Origin: an uncultured Granulosicoccus sp.
Lineage (GTDB): Bacteria > Pseudomonadota > Gammaproteobacteria > Granulosicoccales > Granulosicoccaceae
Reading direction: 5' to 3'
DNA: 64,000 nt
NCBI GenBank assembly: GCA_947499955.1
Contig: CANMQI010000013.1
Span: forward strand, 1 to 64,000
Shown here: one piece after another, positions 26,031 through 34,780 of the stretch
Layout of the letters: each line of letters begins with the position of its first letter
How positions within the stretch are numbered: the stretch's first letter is position 1
Program-made: the position numbers and the translations under genes
Notes under the pieces: model-generated
Told to the model about the DNA's origin: nothing
What the model saw: the letters and a program-made list of their open reading frames with translations, nothing else
The model's database searches: none

Positions 26031-27075
26031 TGTTCCTGTCACTCTCTTCGCGCAAGGCCACTTCGGCGATGTATCGCAGTTCGGCGCACAGATGCAGCAT
26101 GTCTGCGGGCATCGGGGCATCAAAGCTCATTTCTTCCTCATTACCCGGATTGATCAGCGTCAGGCGGGTTGCGTGCAGAGCCTGTCGCTTGAAAGCCGCC
26201 ACTGCCGGCACCTCCGCGACTTGTCGCGGCAGCACCGCCAATCGCCGGCCATAGGACGGATCGCCAATCAGCGCATGACCGATATGCGTCATGTGCACAC
26301 GAATCTGGTGCGTGCGACCGGTCTCCAGCTTCACCATGACCCGGGCGCAGCCCAGATAACGCTCCACACATTCGAAGTGGGTGACAGCAGGCTTGCCGCT
26401 ATCAAGAACTGCCATGCGCTTGCGATCCCGCGGGTGGCGGCCGATAGGCGCGTCAATGGTGCCGTTGATCGGCACAGCGCCAACCGCCACGGCCGTATAG
26501 GTGCGTCCCATCTCACGTGACTGCAGCTGTCGCACCAGGTGGGTATGGGACTCCAGGGTGCGCGCCACCACACACAGGCCGGAGGTTTCCTTGTCGAGGC
26601 GGTGCACGATACCCGCTCGCGGCACACCGGCTTGCGCGGCACTGTAATGCAGCAGGCCGTTGAGCAGGGTGCCGCGACGGTTTCCCGGCGCCGGATGCAT
26701 GACCAGCCCCGCAGGCTTGTTGATGACCAGAATATGTTCATCCTCGTACACGATGTCCAGCTCTATCGGCTCAGGCACGAAGCTGGACATGCCGTCACCA
26801 TCGGCCTCGGTCAGCATGTCCGCCAGCAGATCCGGTGGCAACTGCAGACTCAGCAGCTCGCCACCGAGCACCTTGTCACGCGTTCGCCGCGGCTCGCCGT
26901 CGACGGTCAGGTAACCATCGGCGATCCAGCTTTGCAGGCGACTGCGCGAATACGTGTCGAATGCCATGGCAGCCACTGCATCCAGTCGCTTGCCGGCCCA
27001 CTCCGGTTTGATACGGATCTTGTCGGATTCTTCGACATCGGCGGATGTCGAGGGCTTGTCAGTCTGACCGGTAAT
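26023..27075 (-). CDS. rluD: 23S rRNA pseudouridine synthase RluD, apparent AUU start
   Basis: The enzyme makes pseudouridines in helix 69 of 23S rRNA (positions 1911, 1915 and 1917 in E. coli). The catalytic motif HRLDKETSG is present, as are VINKPAGLVMHPAPGN and GRTHQIRVHMTHIGHALIGDP. The first ATG/GTG in frame (GTG at 26976) would cut the S4-like RNA-binding domain, because the upstream frame codes IRIKPEWAGKRLDAV, which matches the usual RLD start of that domain. Going upstream to the stop codon at 27112-27114 there is no ATG, GTG or TTG. An ATT at 27073-27075 has AGGAG 7 bases in front. I therefore choose ATT, giving 350 residues. It is divergent from bamD. Confidence 0.9.
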   Translation of the reverse strand: MTGQTDKPSTSADVEESDKIRIKPEWAGKRLDAVAAMAFDTYSRSRLQSWIADGYLTVDGEPRRTRDKVLGGELLSLQLPPDLLADMLTEADGDGMSSFVPEPIELDIVYEDEHILVINKPAGLVMHPAPGNRRGTLLNGLLHYSAAQAGVPRAGIVHRLDKETSGLCVVARTLESHTHLVRQLQSREMGRTYTAVAVGAVPINGTIDAPIGRHPRDRKRMAVLDSGKPAVTHFECVERYLGCARVMVKLETGRTHQIRVHMTHIGHALIGDPSYGRRLAVLPRQVAEVPAVAAFKRQALHATRLTLINPGNEEEMSFDAPMPADMLHLCAELRYIAEVALREESDRNNG

Positions 27076-27199
27076 ATGATTTCTCCTGGACCAGGGCGCG
27101 CACAGGCGCCGTCATTCGCTGTCGGCCGGGGAACCTTTGGTACCGTGAAGGAACACAAACTGCAAATCCGCCCGGCCGCAGCTACGCTATACTTTACCG

Positions 27200-27976
27200 A
27201 TGATACTCAAGTTCTCACGCTTCGCCGCTCTCGCCGTACTCGGATTGTGCCTTTCTGGCTCCATTCTGAGTGGCTGTGCCAGCCAATCGAACCCGGCCAT
27301 GCAAGCCGGCAGCGCCGAAGAGCTCTACCGAATGGCCAAGCGCTCGCTGAATCAAGGCGATTTTCTGACAGCCATCGCCACTTTCGAGATGCTGGGGGCC
27401 CGCTACCCGTTCGGCAGTTACACGCAGCAGGCCCAGTTGGACATCGCCTACGCCTACATGAAGCAGGATGAATTCGACAACGCGATCAACGCCGCTGACC
27501 GTTTCATCAAGCTCTATCCGCGTAACGAGAATATCGACTATGCCTACTATATAAAGGGGGTCAGCCACTTTTCCAGAGGCGGCTCCACCATGGAACGAAT
27601 GTTTCCCAGAGACATGTCCAAGGTCAACCAGCAATGGCTGCGCTCGGCTTTCGCTGATTTCGACACCTTGGTCAGACGTTTCCCGGAAAGCCGCTATGCC
27701 GAGGACTCTCTGGCCCGCATGGCCTATCTGAAGGACGAAATGGCCCGCCATGAGCTCATTACCGCGCAGTTCTATTACCAGCGTGGCGCCATGGTAGCGG
27801 TCGTCAATCGCGTCAGCTATCTGCTGGAGCATTTTGACGGATCCCGCCATGTGCCCAATGCCCTGGCGCTGATGGCAGCTGCCTATGAGGCCATGGGACA
27901 GACCGATCTGCAGCAAGACACCCTGAGAGTGCTGGCCGCCACGGCCCCCCAGCATCCGGCGCTGAAAAACGGTTGA
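27200..27976 (+). CDS. bamD: Outer membrane assembly lipoprotein BamD
   Basis: The 258-residue product has a lipoprotein signal ending in LSGC with Cys26, and TPR-like repeats typical of BamD: ELYRMAKRSLNQGDFLTAIATFEMLGARYPFG, then DIAYAYMKQDEFDNAINAADRFIKLYP and YAYYIKGVSHF. BamD is the essential partner of BamA in inserting beta-barrel proteins into the outer membrane. The gene is divergent from rluD, the standard arrangement in gammaproteobacteria. No ribosome-binding site is seen before the ATG. A TATACT (27188-27193) ends only 6 bases upstream, so if it is a -10 box the mRNA would be nearly leaderless; a matching -35 box is poor. Confidence 0.96.
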   Translation: MILKFSRFAALAVLGLCLSGSILSGCASQSNPAMQAGSAEELYRMAKRSLNQGDFLTAIATFEMLGARYPFGSYTQQAQLDIAYAYMKQDEFDNAINAADRFIKLYPRNENIDYAYYIKGVSHFSRGGSTMERMFPRDMSKVNQQWLRSAFADFDTLVRRFPESRYAEDSLARMAYLKDEMARHELITAQFYYQRGAMVAVVNRVSYLLEHFDGSRHVPNALALMAAAYEAMGQTDLQQDTLRVLAATAPQHPALKNG

Positions 27977-28172
27977 TCATGGTGCGTCAGCGTAACGACC
28001 CTGGCTGACAACCCGCACCACGGGCTATCGACTTACCGTAATACCCTGCCACGAACCCGGCGTTTCTGACCACCAGTTCAGGAAACACACGCCCGGGTGC
28101 GCTGCCAGCAAATCCGAGTGGTCTGGAACTTGCGTTTTACGCTTCCAGAATGATTAAACCTATCCCCTCAAC

Positions 28173-29786
28173 GTGAGTGCCCATCCTTCGGCGGATGGCT
28201 TTCGGCTGGCCAAGTCATCAGTTCACGCGCCCGACTGGCAGGTTCTCAACCTCTTCAACCAGTACCGCTTCCTGCTGCTGCTGGCATCCGGAAGCGTCTA
28301 CTACCTGTCAGAGGACCAGCTGACGCTCGGCACTCGTGATGGCCAGCTGTTCGAGGTGGCGCATCTGGGCTACCTGGTGGTAACCCTGAGCTTTGCGCTG
28401 TTGATCCGCCTGCGACGCCCCGCTGTCGAGACGCAGTTCTTCCTGCAGAACTACATGGATATCCTGCTGGTCAGTGTGCTGATGTATGCCAGCGGCGGTA
28501 TTCAAAGTGGCCTGGGACCCTTGCTGTTGATCAATCTGGCACTGTTCAGTCAGGTATCCACCGCTCGCCACGCCCTCCTGTTTGCGGCCATCGGCAGTAT
28601 CGTGGTCCTTGTCGAAGAACTGTTGTCCAATGTTCTGATTGGCAAGCATGCCGCCAACTTCGAGGCCACCGCCGTGCTGGGCTCCTTGCTGTTTGCCATT
28701 GCCTGGGTCATGACAGTACCGGTCAGAAAGGCCATGAACCGCCAGCTGGTCAGATCATCGCATTCGCGCGTGGTGCTGGAAGTCGAGGAAATTGCCCAGC
28801 TCAATGAAGAGATCATTCGTGAACTGGATTCCGGTGTGGTGGTCATCGATCCATCCGGTCATGTCCAGTTGATCAACGACACGGCTCGCAGCTTTCTGGC
28901 GGCAGAGTTCACCCCCATGCCGGTACATCTGAGGCAGCTGTGCACCGAGCTGATGGATAGCCTGCAGGCCTCGGAACGCTCCCCTACCCGTGAAACCCGA
29001 CCATTTGACATTGTCAGCACCGGGCAGTCGTTACTCCCCAAATTCATACCGCTCTCGCGCGGCGGTGTCCTCATCAAGCTGGACGATCACACGCACATCC
29101 TGCAGCAGTTCCAGCAATTGAAACTGGCCTCACTGGGGCGGATGTCAGCCAGCATTGCCCACGAGATCAGAAACCCCTTGGGCGCAATTTCGCACGCCGT
29201 GCAGTTGATTGAGGAATCCCCTCAACTGGCAGCCAATGACGCCGACCTGCTGCAGATTGCCAAGCGACATACCTTGCGCATCAACCGCATCATCGAGGAT
29301 GTGCTGCAGCTGTCCAACCGCCAGCAGGTGCGTAGCAGTGAAGTCAGCGTCGACGAGCAGGTCCTTGATTTTTCCAGGCGCTTCACCGCCGAGAACGAAC
29401 TGGAAGCCGATCAGCTGACTGTCGTCACCGAACCCTGTCGGGCCATGGTGGACCCGGGTCACCTCGATCAGGTTCTGTGGAACCTGTGTACCAACGCACA
29501 ACTGCACAACGACGCCAGACGCATCAACATCGAGATCAGCTGCTGGCAATCCGATAGGGGCACAACCCTGATCGATGTTGTGGACAATGGCTGCGGCATT
29601 TCCGATATGGATCGGGAAAACCTGTTCGAACCCTTCTATTCAACCCATCATGCGGGAACCGGGCTGGGACTGTTCATCATTCGCGAGCTTTGCGAGATAA
29701 ACAAGGCAAGCATCGAATGTGTACCGCGTGAAACCGGTGCTCACTTTCGAATCACACTTTCGGCAGCACAGGATATGGCGGCCTGA
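28173..29786 (+). CDS. pilS: Sensor histidine kinase PilS
   Basis: The frame begins with GTG at 28173; an in-frame TAA lies 18 bases before it. The product has 537 residues. Six hydrophobic helices lie at about 25-190 (for example FLLLLASGSVYYL, HLGYLVVTLSFALLI, ILLVSVLMYASGG), as in PilS. A PAS-like region (ELDSGVVVIDPSGHVQLIN) is followed by the HisKA phosphoacceptor site SIAHEIRNPLGAI and the ATPase part with NLCTNAQLHN, DNGCGI and GTGLGLFII. PilS phosphorylates PilR to turn on pilin. The pilR ATG starts 2 bases after the stop, so both are one operon. It sits in the inner membrane. Confidence 0.94.
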   Translation: MSAHPSADGFRLAKSSVHAPDWQVLNLFNQYRFLLLLASGSVYYLSEDQLTLGTRDGQLFEVAHLGYLVVTLSFALLIRLRRPAVETQFFLQNYMDILLVSVLMYASGGIQSGLGPLLLINLALFSQVSTARHALLFAAIGSIVVLVEELLSNVLIGKHAANFEATAVLGSLLFAIAWVMTVPVRKAMNRQLVRSSHSRVVLEVEEIAQLNEEIIRELDSGVVVIDPSGHVQLINDTARSFLAAEFTPMPVHLRQLCTELMDSLQASERSPTRETRPFDIVSTGQSLLPKFIPLSRGGVLIKLDDHTHILQQFQQLKLASLGRMSASIAHEIRNPLGAISHAVQLIEESPQLAANDADLLQIAKRHTLRINRIIEDVLQLSNRQQVRSSEVSVDEQVLDFSRRFTAENELEADQLTVVTEPCRAMVDPGHLDQVLWNLCTNAQLHNDARRINIEISCWQSDRGTTLIDVVDNGCGISDMDRENLFEPFYSTHHAGTGLGLFIIRELCEINKASIECVPRETGAHFRITLSAAQDMAA

Positions 29787-29788
29787 CC

Positions 29789-31384
29789 ATGACGCACACT
29801 GCACTGATCATCGATGACGAAGCCGATATACGCGAACTGATTGCCCTGTCTCTCGACCGTATCGGTCTGGACACACATACGGCCGGTAATCTGGAAGAGG
29901 CCGAGAATCTGCTCAAGTCCTACAGTTTCGATGTCTGCCTGACCGACATGAAACTACCCGATGGCAACGGCGTGGAGTTCGTTCCGAGGATCCACGAGAT
30001 TCAACCGGAATTGCCGGTGGCTGTCATTACCGCTCACGGCAACATGAATGCCGCCGTGGAGGCGATGAAAAACGGGGCCTTTGATTTTGTCTCGAAACCG
30101 GTTGATATCAAGCTGCTGAGAAACCTGGTGACGCAGGCCTTGAAGGTTGGAGAGTCTGCGACAAAACCGGATGCTGCCACACCATCACAAGTGCCGAGAG
30201 CTCCCGACATTCCATCACAGACTACTCGGCCCCTACAGCCCTCGGTCAGTGACGCTGAAACAGACAAGCCGCTGGCAAGCGTGAATGAAGCGATAGCCAG
30301 CAACACCGCCAGTCAGAACCCGAAAGAAATACCAACCCTGTCGGGAACCGATGATTCAAACACTCTCGTACCGTTCACCGGGCGCACCGCAGACCCGCAG
30401 TCAACGCCTCTGCAAACCGGCAGTGATCGCCTCATCGGTCATTCCGAGCCCATGCAGGCCTTGCGCAAACTGATCGGCAAGGTCGCCCGGACCAATGCCC
30501 CTGTCTGGATTACCGGAGAATCGGGAACAGGAAAGGAGCTGATTGCACGTCTGGTCCATGAAAACGGCCCCCGTGCCGACTCGCCGTTCATTGCCATCAA
30601 CTGTGGCGCCATTCCATCGGAGCTGATGGAGAGTGAGTTGTTCGGTCATCGCAAGGGCAGCTTTACCGGAGCACATTCAGACCATGAAGGTCTGTTCAAG
30701 CGCGCCGAAGGAGGAACCCTGTTTCTCGATGAAGTTGCAGAACTCCCCTTGCATATGCAGGTCAAACTGCTGCGTGCGATACAGGAGCGCAGTATTCGCC
30801 CGGTGGGAAGCTCCGAGGAGATCGCCGTGGATGCCCGTATTCTCAGCGCCAGTCACAAGGATCTATCCCTGGAAGTCGAGCAGGGAAGGTTTCGTCACGA
30901 CTTGTATTACCGATTGAATGTCATCTGTATAGAATCGCCCAGCCTCAGACAACGGCCGGACGATGTCGTGCAGATAGCCCGTCACATTCTGCGTTTGATT
31001 GCCGTGAACAACCAGAGCCAGCCTGCCTGCATGACTCATCAGGCAGAGACCCTCCTCGCCGCCTATGCGTTTCCGGGCAATGTACGGGAACTTGAAAACA
31101 TTCTCGAACGTGCGGTCGCCCTGAGTGACAATGGAATCATCGATGCCGCAGATCTTGGCATCGAGATAGCCGGGCAGCGTCAGAACCATCCGGACATGGC
31201 CGCGAACAGCTCGGCTCCGGGCAATGCTCGTACCGAGCATGACGAGAAACAGATGATTCTGGAGATGCTGGAGAGTACACGCTGGAACCGCAAGGCAGCC
31301 GCGCGCGAGCTGGGAATGACCTACCGGCAGCTGCGTTACCGGATCAAGCAATACGGGATAGATACGGACGATACCGGCACCTGA
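29789..31384 (+). CDS. pilR: Sigma-54-dependent response regulator PilR
   Basis: The 531-residue product is an NtrC-family regulator. The receiver domain (1-120) has acidic pocket residues DDE at 9-11, the phosphorylated Asp53 in CLTDMKLPDGNG and a late Lys in SKP. A long Ser/Thr/Pro-rich linker (about 122-205) is unusual in length. The AAA domain has GESGTGKE, the sigma-54 contact loop GSFTGAH (the usual form is GAFTGA), LDEVAELP and the R-finger region. The C-terminal helix-turn-helix reads WNRKAAARELGMTYRQLRYRIKQYG. It should bind the TGTCA repeats at 31448-31535 and drive the pilin promoter at 31604. Confidence 0.95.
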   Translation: MTHTALIIDDEADIRELIALSLDRIGLDTHTAGNLEEAENLLKSYSFDVCLTDMKLPDGNGVEFVPRIHEIQPELPVAVITAHGNMNAAVEAMKNGAFDFVSKPVDIKLLRNLVTQALKVGESATKPDAATPSQVPRAPDIPSQTTRPLQPSVSDAETDKPLASVNEAIASNTASQNPKEIPTLSGTDDSNTLVPFTGRTADPQSTPLQTGSDRLIGHSEPMQALRKLIGKVARTNAPVWITGESGTGKELIARLVHENGPRADSPFIAINCGAIPSELMESELFGHRKGSFTGAHSDHEGLFKRAEGGTLFLDEVAELPLHMQVKLLRAIQERSIRPVGSSEEIAVDARILSASHKDLSLEVEQGRFRHDLYYRLNVICIESPSLRQRPDDVVQIARHILRLIAVNNQSQPACMTHQAETLLAAYAFPGNVRELENILERAVALSDNGIIDAADLGIEIAGQRQNHPDMAANSSAPGNARTEHDEKQMILEMLESTRWNRKAAARELGMTYRQLRYRIKQYGIDTDDTGT

Positions 31385-31447
31385 AGACAGGCTCGAGCAC
31401 CGCCGTGATCTGGCTGGTTCTGCGTCACCGTGCTTCATGAGTGGATT

Positions 31448-31535
31448 TGACAGGGTTTGTCATGGAAGTAACAGCGTTACTGTCACCTGTTGACAGAAGT
31501 GTCACTTCAATATGCCAAACAGTTCAACTCTGACA
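31448..31535 (+). promoter_or_regulatory. Probable PilR binding region (six TGTCA/TGACA half-sites)
   Basis: TGACA or TGTCA occurs at 31448, 31458, 31481, 31491, 31500 and 31531, six times in 88 bases, 70-155 bases upstream of the sigma-54 promoter. PilR of Pseudomonas binds sites with a TGTC core in this position. The sites at 31491 and 31500 form an inverted pair (TGACAGAAGTGTCA). The rest of the 328-base pilR-pilA gap is A+T rich and shows no gene. Confidence 0.65.
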
Positions 31536-31603
31536 CACTTCATGTTACTTGCAAGTGATTGTTTACTAGAAGTTTATTATTGAAAAAACAGTTTTACGCC
31601 AAA

Positions 31604-31618
31604 TGGCACAGCCCCTGC
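31604..31618 (+). promoter_or_regulatory. Sigma-54 promoter of the first pilin gene
   Basis: TGGCAC (31604-31609), five bases, then CTGC (31615-31618) gives the -24/-12 spacing of GG-N10-GC, close to the consensus TGGCAC-N5-TTGC. Transcription would start near 31630, 83 bases before the pilin ATG. It lies directly between pilR and pilA. Confidence 0.88.
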
Positions 31619-31712
31619 ACTTAACCATTTGTCCTCAAGGACGATACATCGTTCGTAGGTTTGGCTTGACACCAGCCTATCAAAATTCAAATCTCTGGAG
31701 ATAGACCCGAAA

Positions 31713-32135
31713 ATGGTTAAGACACAAAAAGGTTTTACACTGATCGAACTCATGATCGTAATCGCGATCATCGGTATTCTGGCAGCAGTTGCTGTGCCAC
31801 AGTATTCACAATACACAAAGCGTGCACGCTATGCGGAAGTAGTCTCTGCTGCGGCCCCCATCAAAACGGGCATTGAGGTATGTGTGCAGTCGAACTCGTC
31901 TCTTGATGACTGTGACACATTTGATGAAATCGGTGTCGTTAAAACCTCTGTAGAAGTGGGTAAAGATGTAGCCGGCGCAGTAATCACAGGTACTACGGCT
32001 GTTATTACCATGACCGGTTCAGCTGACCTGAATGATGCAACTTACATACTGACACCTGATTACGATAACGATGCCAATACACTTGAATGGACAGTTAGTG
32101 GTACCTGCACTGCTGCAGCTTCAAAATATTGCTGA
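31713..32135 (+). CDS. pilA: Type IV major pilin (first copy)
   Basis: The 140-residue prepilin has a 7-residue leader, MVKTQKG, cut by PilD before Phe. The N-methylated N-terminus [24 protein letters not shown] has the conserved Glu5. The hydrophobic helix forms the pilus core. The globular part holds four cysteines: two in [13 protein letters not shown] and two in [11 protein letters not shown], the last pair fitting the D-loop disulfide at the pilin C-terminus. The gene has its own sigma-54 promoter and is followed by a strong terminator at 32208. It is likely the major subunit because of that promoter position right after pilR. Confidence 0.95.
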   Translation: MVKTQKGFTLIELMIVIAIIGILAAVAVPQYSQYTKRARYAEVVSAAAPIKTGIEVCVQSNSSLDDCDTFDEIGVVKTSVEVGKDVAGAVITGTTAVITMTGSADLNDATYILTPDYDNDANTLEWTVSGTCTAAASKYC

Positions 32136-32207
32136 TCTCCATACTGACAAGTGATGTCAGGGCCTGATCCAACTTACCAAATTGGTACCGGAACAACCTG
32201 ACCCATT

Positions 32208-32233
32208 GGGAGGGATATTCATCCCTCCCTTTT
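32208..32233 (+). terminator. Intrinsic terminator between the two pilin genes
   Basis: GGGAGGGAT (32208-32216) and ATCCCTCCC (32221-32229) form a perfect 9-bp stem with a 4-base loop, followed by TTTT. It lies 72 bases past the first pilin stop codon, so most transcripts from the sigma-54 promoter should end here and only read-through would reach the second pilin gene. Confidence 0.9.
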
Positions 32234-32261
32234 CAACTCTACTCGTTCAGATATATCCAGT

Positions 32262-32693
32262 ATGAAAAAGAAACGCGCTACTGGTTTCACCCTGATCGAG
32301 CTGATGATTGTCATCGCAATCGTGGGAATACTTGTCTCAGTTGCCCTACCGCTTTATGGCAATTTCACGAAACGAGCCAAATTTTCCGAAGTCATTGCCG
32401 CTTCGCTACCGGTCAAAAAGGCGTTGGAGGTTTGCCTGCAGGCTAAATTCTCCCCCGAAAAATGCAACACGTGGGACAAGATAGGCGTAACAAGCAATCA
32501 AGTGACAGCAGTCGACCTGGTTGATTCTGCAAGCATTGATACAACTACCGCCGCATTGACAGTAGTCGGTCACACAACCGAGCTCAATGGAGCCACCTAT
32601 ATTGCCACTCCGACCTACGACGGCACGCTGAACACCATCACGTGGGCGTTTACCGGCACATGCAAGACTCAGCAGACCACGCGATACTGTTGA
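32262..32693 (+). CDS. Type IV pilin (second copy)
   Basis: The 143-residue prepilin has a basic leader MKKKRATG cut before [24 protein letters not shown]. Four cysteines are placed as in the first pilin ([13 protein letters not shown] and [12 protein letters not shown]), and the whole protein aligns with it without large gaps, so the genes arose by duplication, though an old one. It begins 28 bases after the terminator of the first pilin gene. No convincing ribosome-binding site or own promoter is visible, so expression should be much lower. It may be an alternative or minor subunit of the same pilus. Confidence 0.92.
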   Translation: MKKKRATGFTLIELMIVIAIVGILVSVALPLYGNFTKRAKFSEVIAASLPVKKALEVCLQAKFSPEKCNTWDKIGVTSNQVTAVDLVDSASIDTTTAALTVVGHTTELNGATYIATPTYDGTLNTITWAFTGTCKTQQTTRYC

Positions 32694-32825
32694 TCTCAGA
32701 CTTCGATGACGTGGCCTTCCGTTGAACCGCCAGCATTCTCGACCGATAACGTGATTCAGTTTCACGGCCGATGGTGACACTGATCATTTTAGAACTACCC
32801 GCTGATACTCCCTGACGGAGGCTCG

Positions 32826-33002
32826 ATGATCGAGCAACAAGGCATGCGGGCCATGTCCGCACTGCGCCCTGTCGACAGCCACCGATGGCTTACCTTCGAT
32901 GGCAGGGAGTCTGCAGAATGTGTTCTGCGTATCCTGCTCCGTGCCCTTCTGAAGCACTGCCTCTCGAGCTCCCCATATCGAATTATTCATGCCAAGCACT
33001 AA
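32826..33002 (+). CDS. Possible small protein of 58 residues between pilin and pilB genes
   Basis: The 389-base gap between the second pilin and pilB holds one open frame with a strong ribosome-binding site: GGAGG at 32817-32821, four bases before the ATG. It codes for 58 residues, with a mildly hydrophobic centre (CVLRILLRALLKHCL) that could be an amphipathic helix. The spacing is shorter than ideal and I know no family that matches. It could be a real small protein of the pilus operon, a leader peptide or chance. The rest of the gap shows no other feature. Confidence 0.3.
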   Translation: MIEQQGMRAMSALRPVDSHRWLTFDGRESAECVLRILLRALLKHCLSSSPYRIIHAKH

Positions 33003-33082
33003 AGCGTCTTGCCATCATGCCGATTAGTTATTGGGTAATTGCCTCTCACCATTGGCAGCTTAGCAAAGATCAGGAAAGCTTA

Positions 33083-34777
33083 ATGACATCCAACAACACG
33101 TTGAACGGCATCGCCAGACAGCTTGTCGGCCAGGGACTCACCACGGAGGAAACTGCCCTCGACGCCCTTGCAAAGAGCAAGGATAGCAAGAAGGCTTTTC
33201 TGACTACCCTTAATGAAAGCGGAGATGTCGATTCCCGCGCCATTGCCAATTACGTCGCCGGCGACTTTGGGCTACCGTTGTTTGATCTCAACTCTCTGGC
33301 ACCTGAGAGTGTTCCGGTCGAGTTCATAAAGGAAGAGTTGATTACCACCCAAAACGCTGTGCCTATTGCCAAGCGTGGCTCCCGCCTTTTCATCGCGATT
33401 TCTGACCCAACCAACAACGAACCTCTGGAAAAATACAAGTTCTCCTCAGGGCTGAGTGTTGAGGCGATCATCGTTGATGAAGCTGCACTGGCGGATCTCC
33501 GCTCACGAGTGCTTGATCAGAACTCGGCACTGGATAACGATCTGGATGACAGCTTCGACCTGGAAGTCGATACCGGCGATGAAGGAGATCTTGAAGCGGA
33601 TGTATCGGGAGTCGATGAAACACCCGTTGTGCGGTTCGTCAACAAGGTGCTTCTCGACGCCATCAAGCGCGGTGCATCGGATATTCATATCGAACCCTAC
33701 GAAAAGATTTTCCGTATACGCTTTCGTGTCGATGGTGTTCTTGAAGAGGTCGTTCATCCTCCACTAGCCATGGCAGGCCGTCTTACCGCACGAATCAAGG
33801 TCATGTCGCGCATGGATATCTCCGAGCGACGTGTACCGCAAGATGGTCGTATCAAGCTGAAGATCTCGAAGACCAAGGCTATCGACTTTCGTGTCAATAC
33901 CTGCCCCACCCTGTTCGGTGAGAAAACGGTGTTGCGTATTCTTGATCCAAGCAGCGCTCAGCTGGGTATCGATGCGCTGGGTTACGAACCCGAGCAGAAA
34001 AAGCTGTACATGGATGCCTTGGCCAATCCCTACGGAATGATTCTGGTAACGGGGCCAACGGGTAGTGGTAAGACGGTATCTCTTTATACCGGTCTGAATA
34101 TTCTGAACGAGCCGGGTACCAACATTTCCACCGCGGAAGACCCAGCTGAAATAAATCTGGCAGGCATCAACCAGGTCAACGTCAACGTCAAGGCCGGCCT
34201 GACCTTCGCCGAAGCCTTGAAGTCATTCCTGCGGCAGGATCCGGACGTGATCATGGTGGGTGAGATTCGTGATCTGGAAACAGCAGGCATCGCTGTCAAG
34301 GCTGCGCAGACTGGTCACCTGGTCTTGTCTACCCTGCATACCAATGATGCTCCGCAGACATTGTCACGCCTGATAAACATGGGTGTTCCGCCATTCAATA
34401 TTGCAACTGCCGTCTCTCTGATCATCGCCCAGCGATTGGGTAGACGTCTTTGTGAATCCTGCAAAGTACCTGATGAGCTCCCCCGTGATTTGCTGCTGGG
34501 CGAAGGCTTCAAGGAAGAACAACTCGACAACATGCAGCTCTACAAACCTGTGGGCTGCAAGAAATGCAACAAGGGTTACAAGGGCCGTGTCGGTATCTAC
34601 CAGGTCATGAAGATCAGTGAAGAGATCGGCAAGATCATCATGGCGGGTGGTAATGCCATCGAAATCGCTGCTCAAGCGAAGAAGGAAAATATTCCCGATC
34701 TGCGCGAATCCGCTTTGAAGAAGGTTGCACAAGGGGTCATGGGCCTTGAGGAAGCCAACCGAGTGACCAAGGACTAG
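33083..34777 (+). CDS. pilB: Type IV pilus extension ATPase PilB
   Basis: The ATG at 33083 has AGGA 8 bases upstream and gives 564 residues; the open frame starts earlier (32885) but without pilB-like sequence. The N1 domain of GspE type is followed by the ATPase core: VRFVNKVLLDAIKRGASDIHIEPYE, Walker A GPTGSGKT, the Asp box region, Walker B LRQDPDVIMVGEIRD and the His box TGHLVLSTLHTNDA. A tetracysteine zinc site is formed by CESC and CKKC (CESCKVPDELP and GCKKCNKGYKGR). The hexamer powers pilus extension at the inner membrane. pilC begins 3 bases after the stop codon. Confidence 0.97.
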   Translation: MTSNNTLNGIARQLVGQGLTTEETALDALAKSKDSKKAFLTTLNESGDVDSRAIANYVAGDFGLPLFDLNSLAPESVPVEFIKEELITTQNAVPIAKRGSRLFIAISDPTNNEPLEKYKFSSGLSVEAIIVDEAALADLRSRVLDQNSALDNDLDDSFDLEVDTGDEGDLEADVSGVDETPVVRFVNKVLLDAIKRGASDIHIEPYEKIFRIRFRVDGVLEEVVHPPLAMAGRLTARIKVMSRMDISERRVPQDGRIKLKISKTKAIDFRVNTCPTLFGEKTVLRILDPSSAQLGIDALGYEPEQKKLYMDALANPYGMILVTGPTGSGKTVSLYTGLNILNEPGTNISTAEDPAEINLAGINQVNVNVKAGLTFAEALKSFLRQDPDVIMVGEIRDLETAGIAVKAAQTGHLVLSTLHTNDAPQTLSRLINMGVPPFNIATAVSLIIAQRLGRRLCESCKVPDELPRDLLLGEGFKEEQLDNMQLYKPVGCKKCNKGYKGRVGIYQVMKISEEIGKIIMAGGNAIEIAAQAKKENIPDLRESALKKVAQGVMGLEEANRVTKD

Positions 34778-34780
34778 ATC

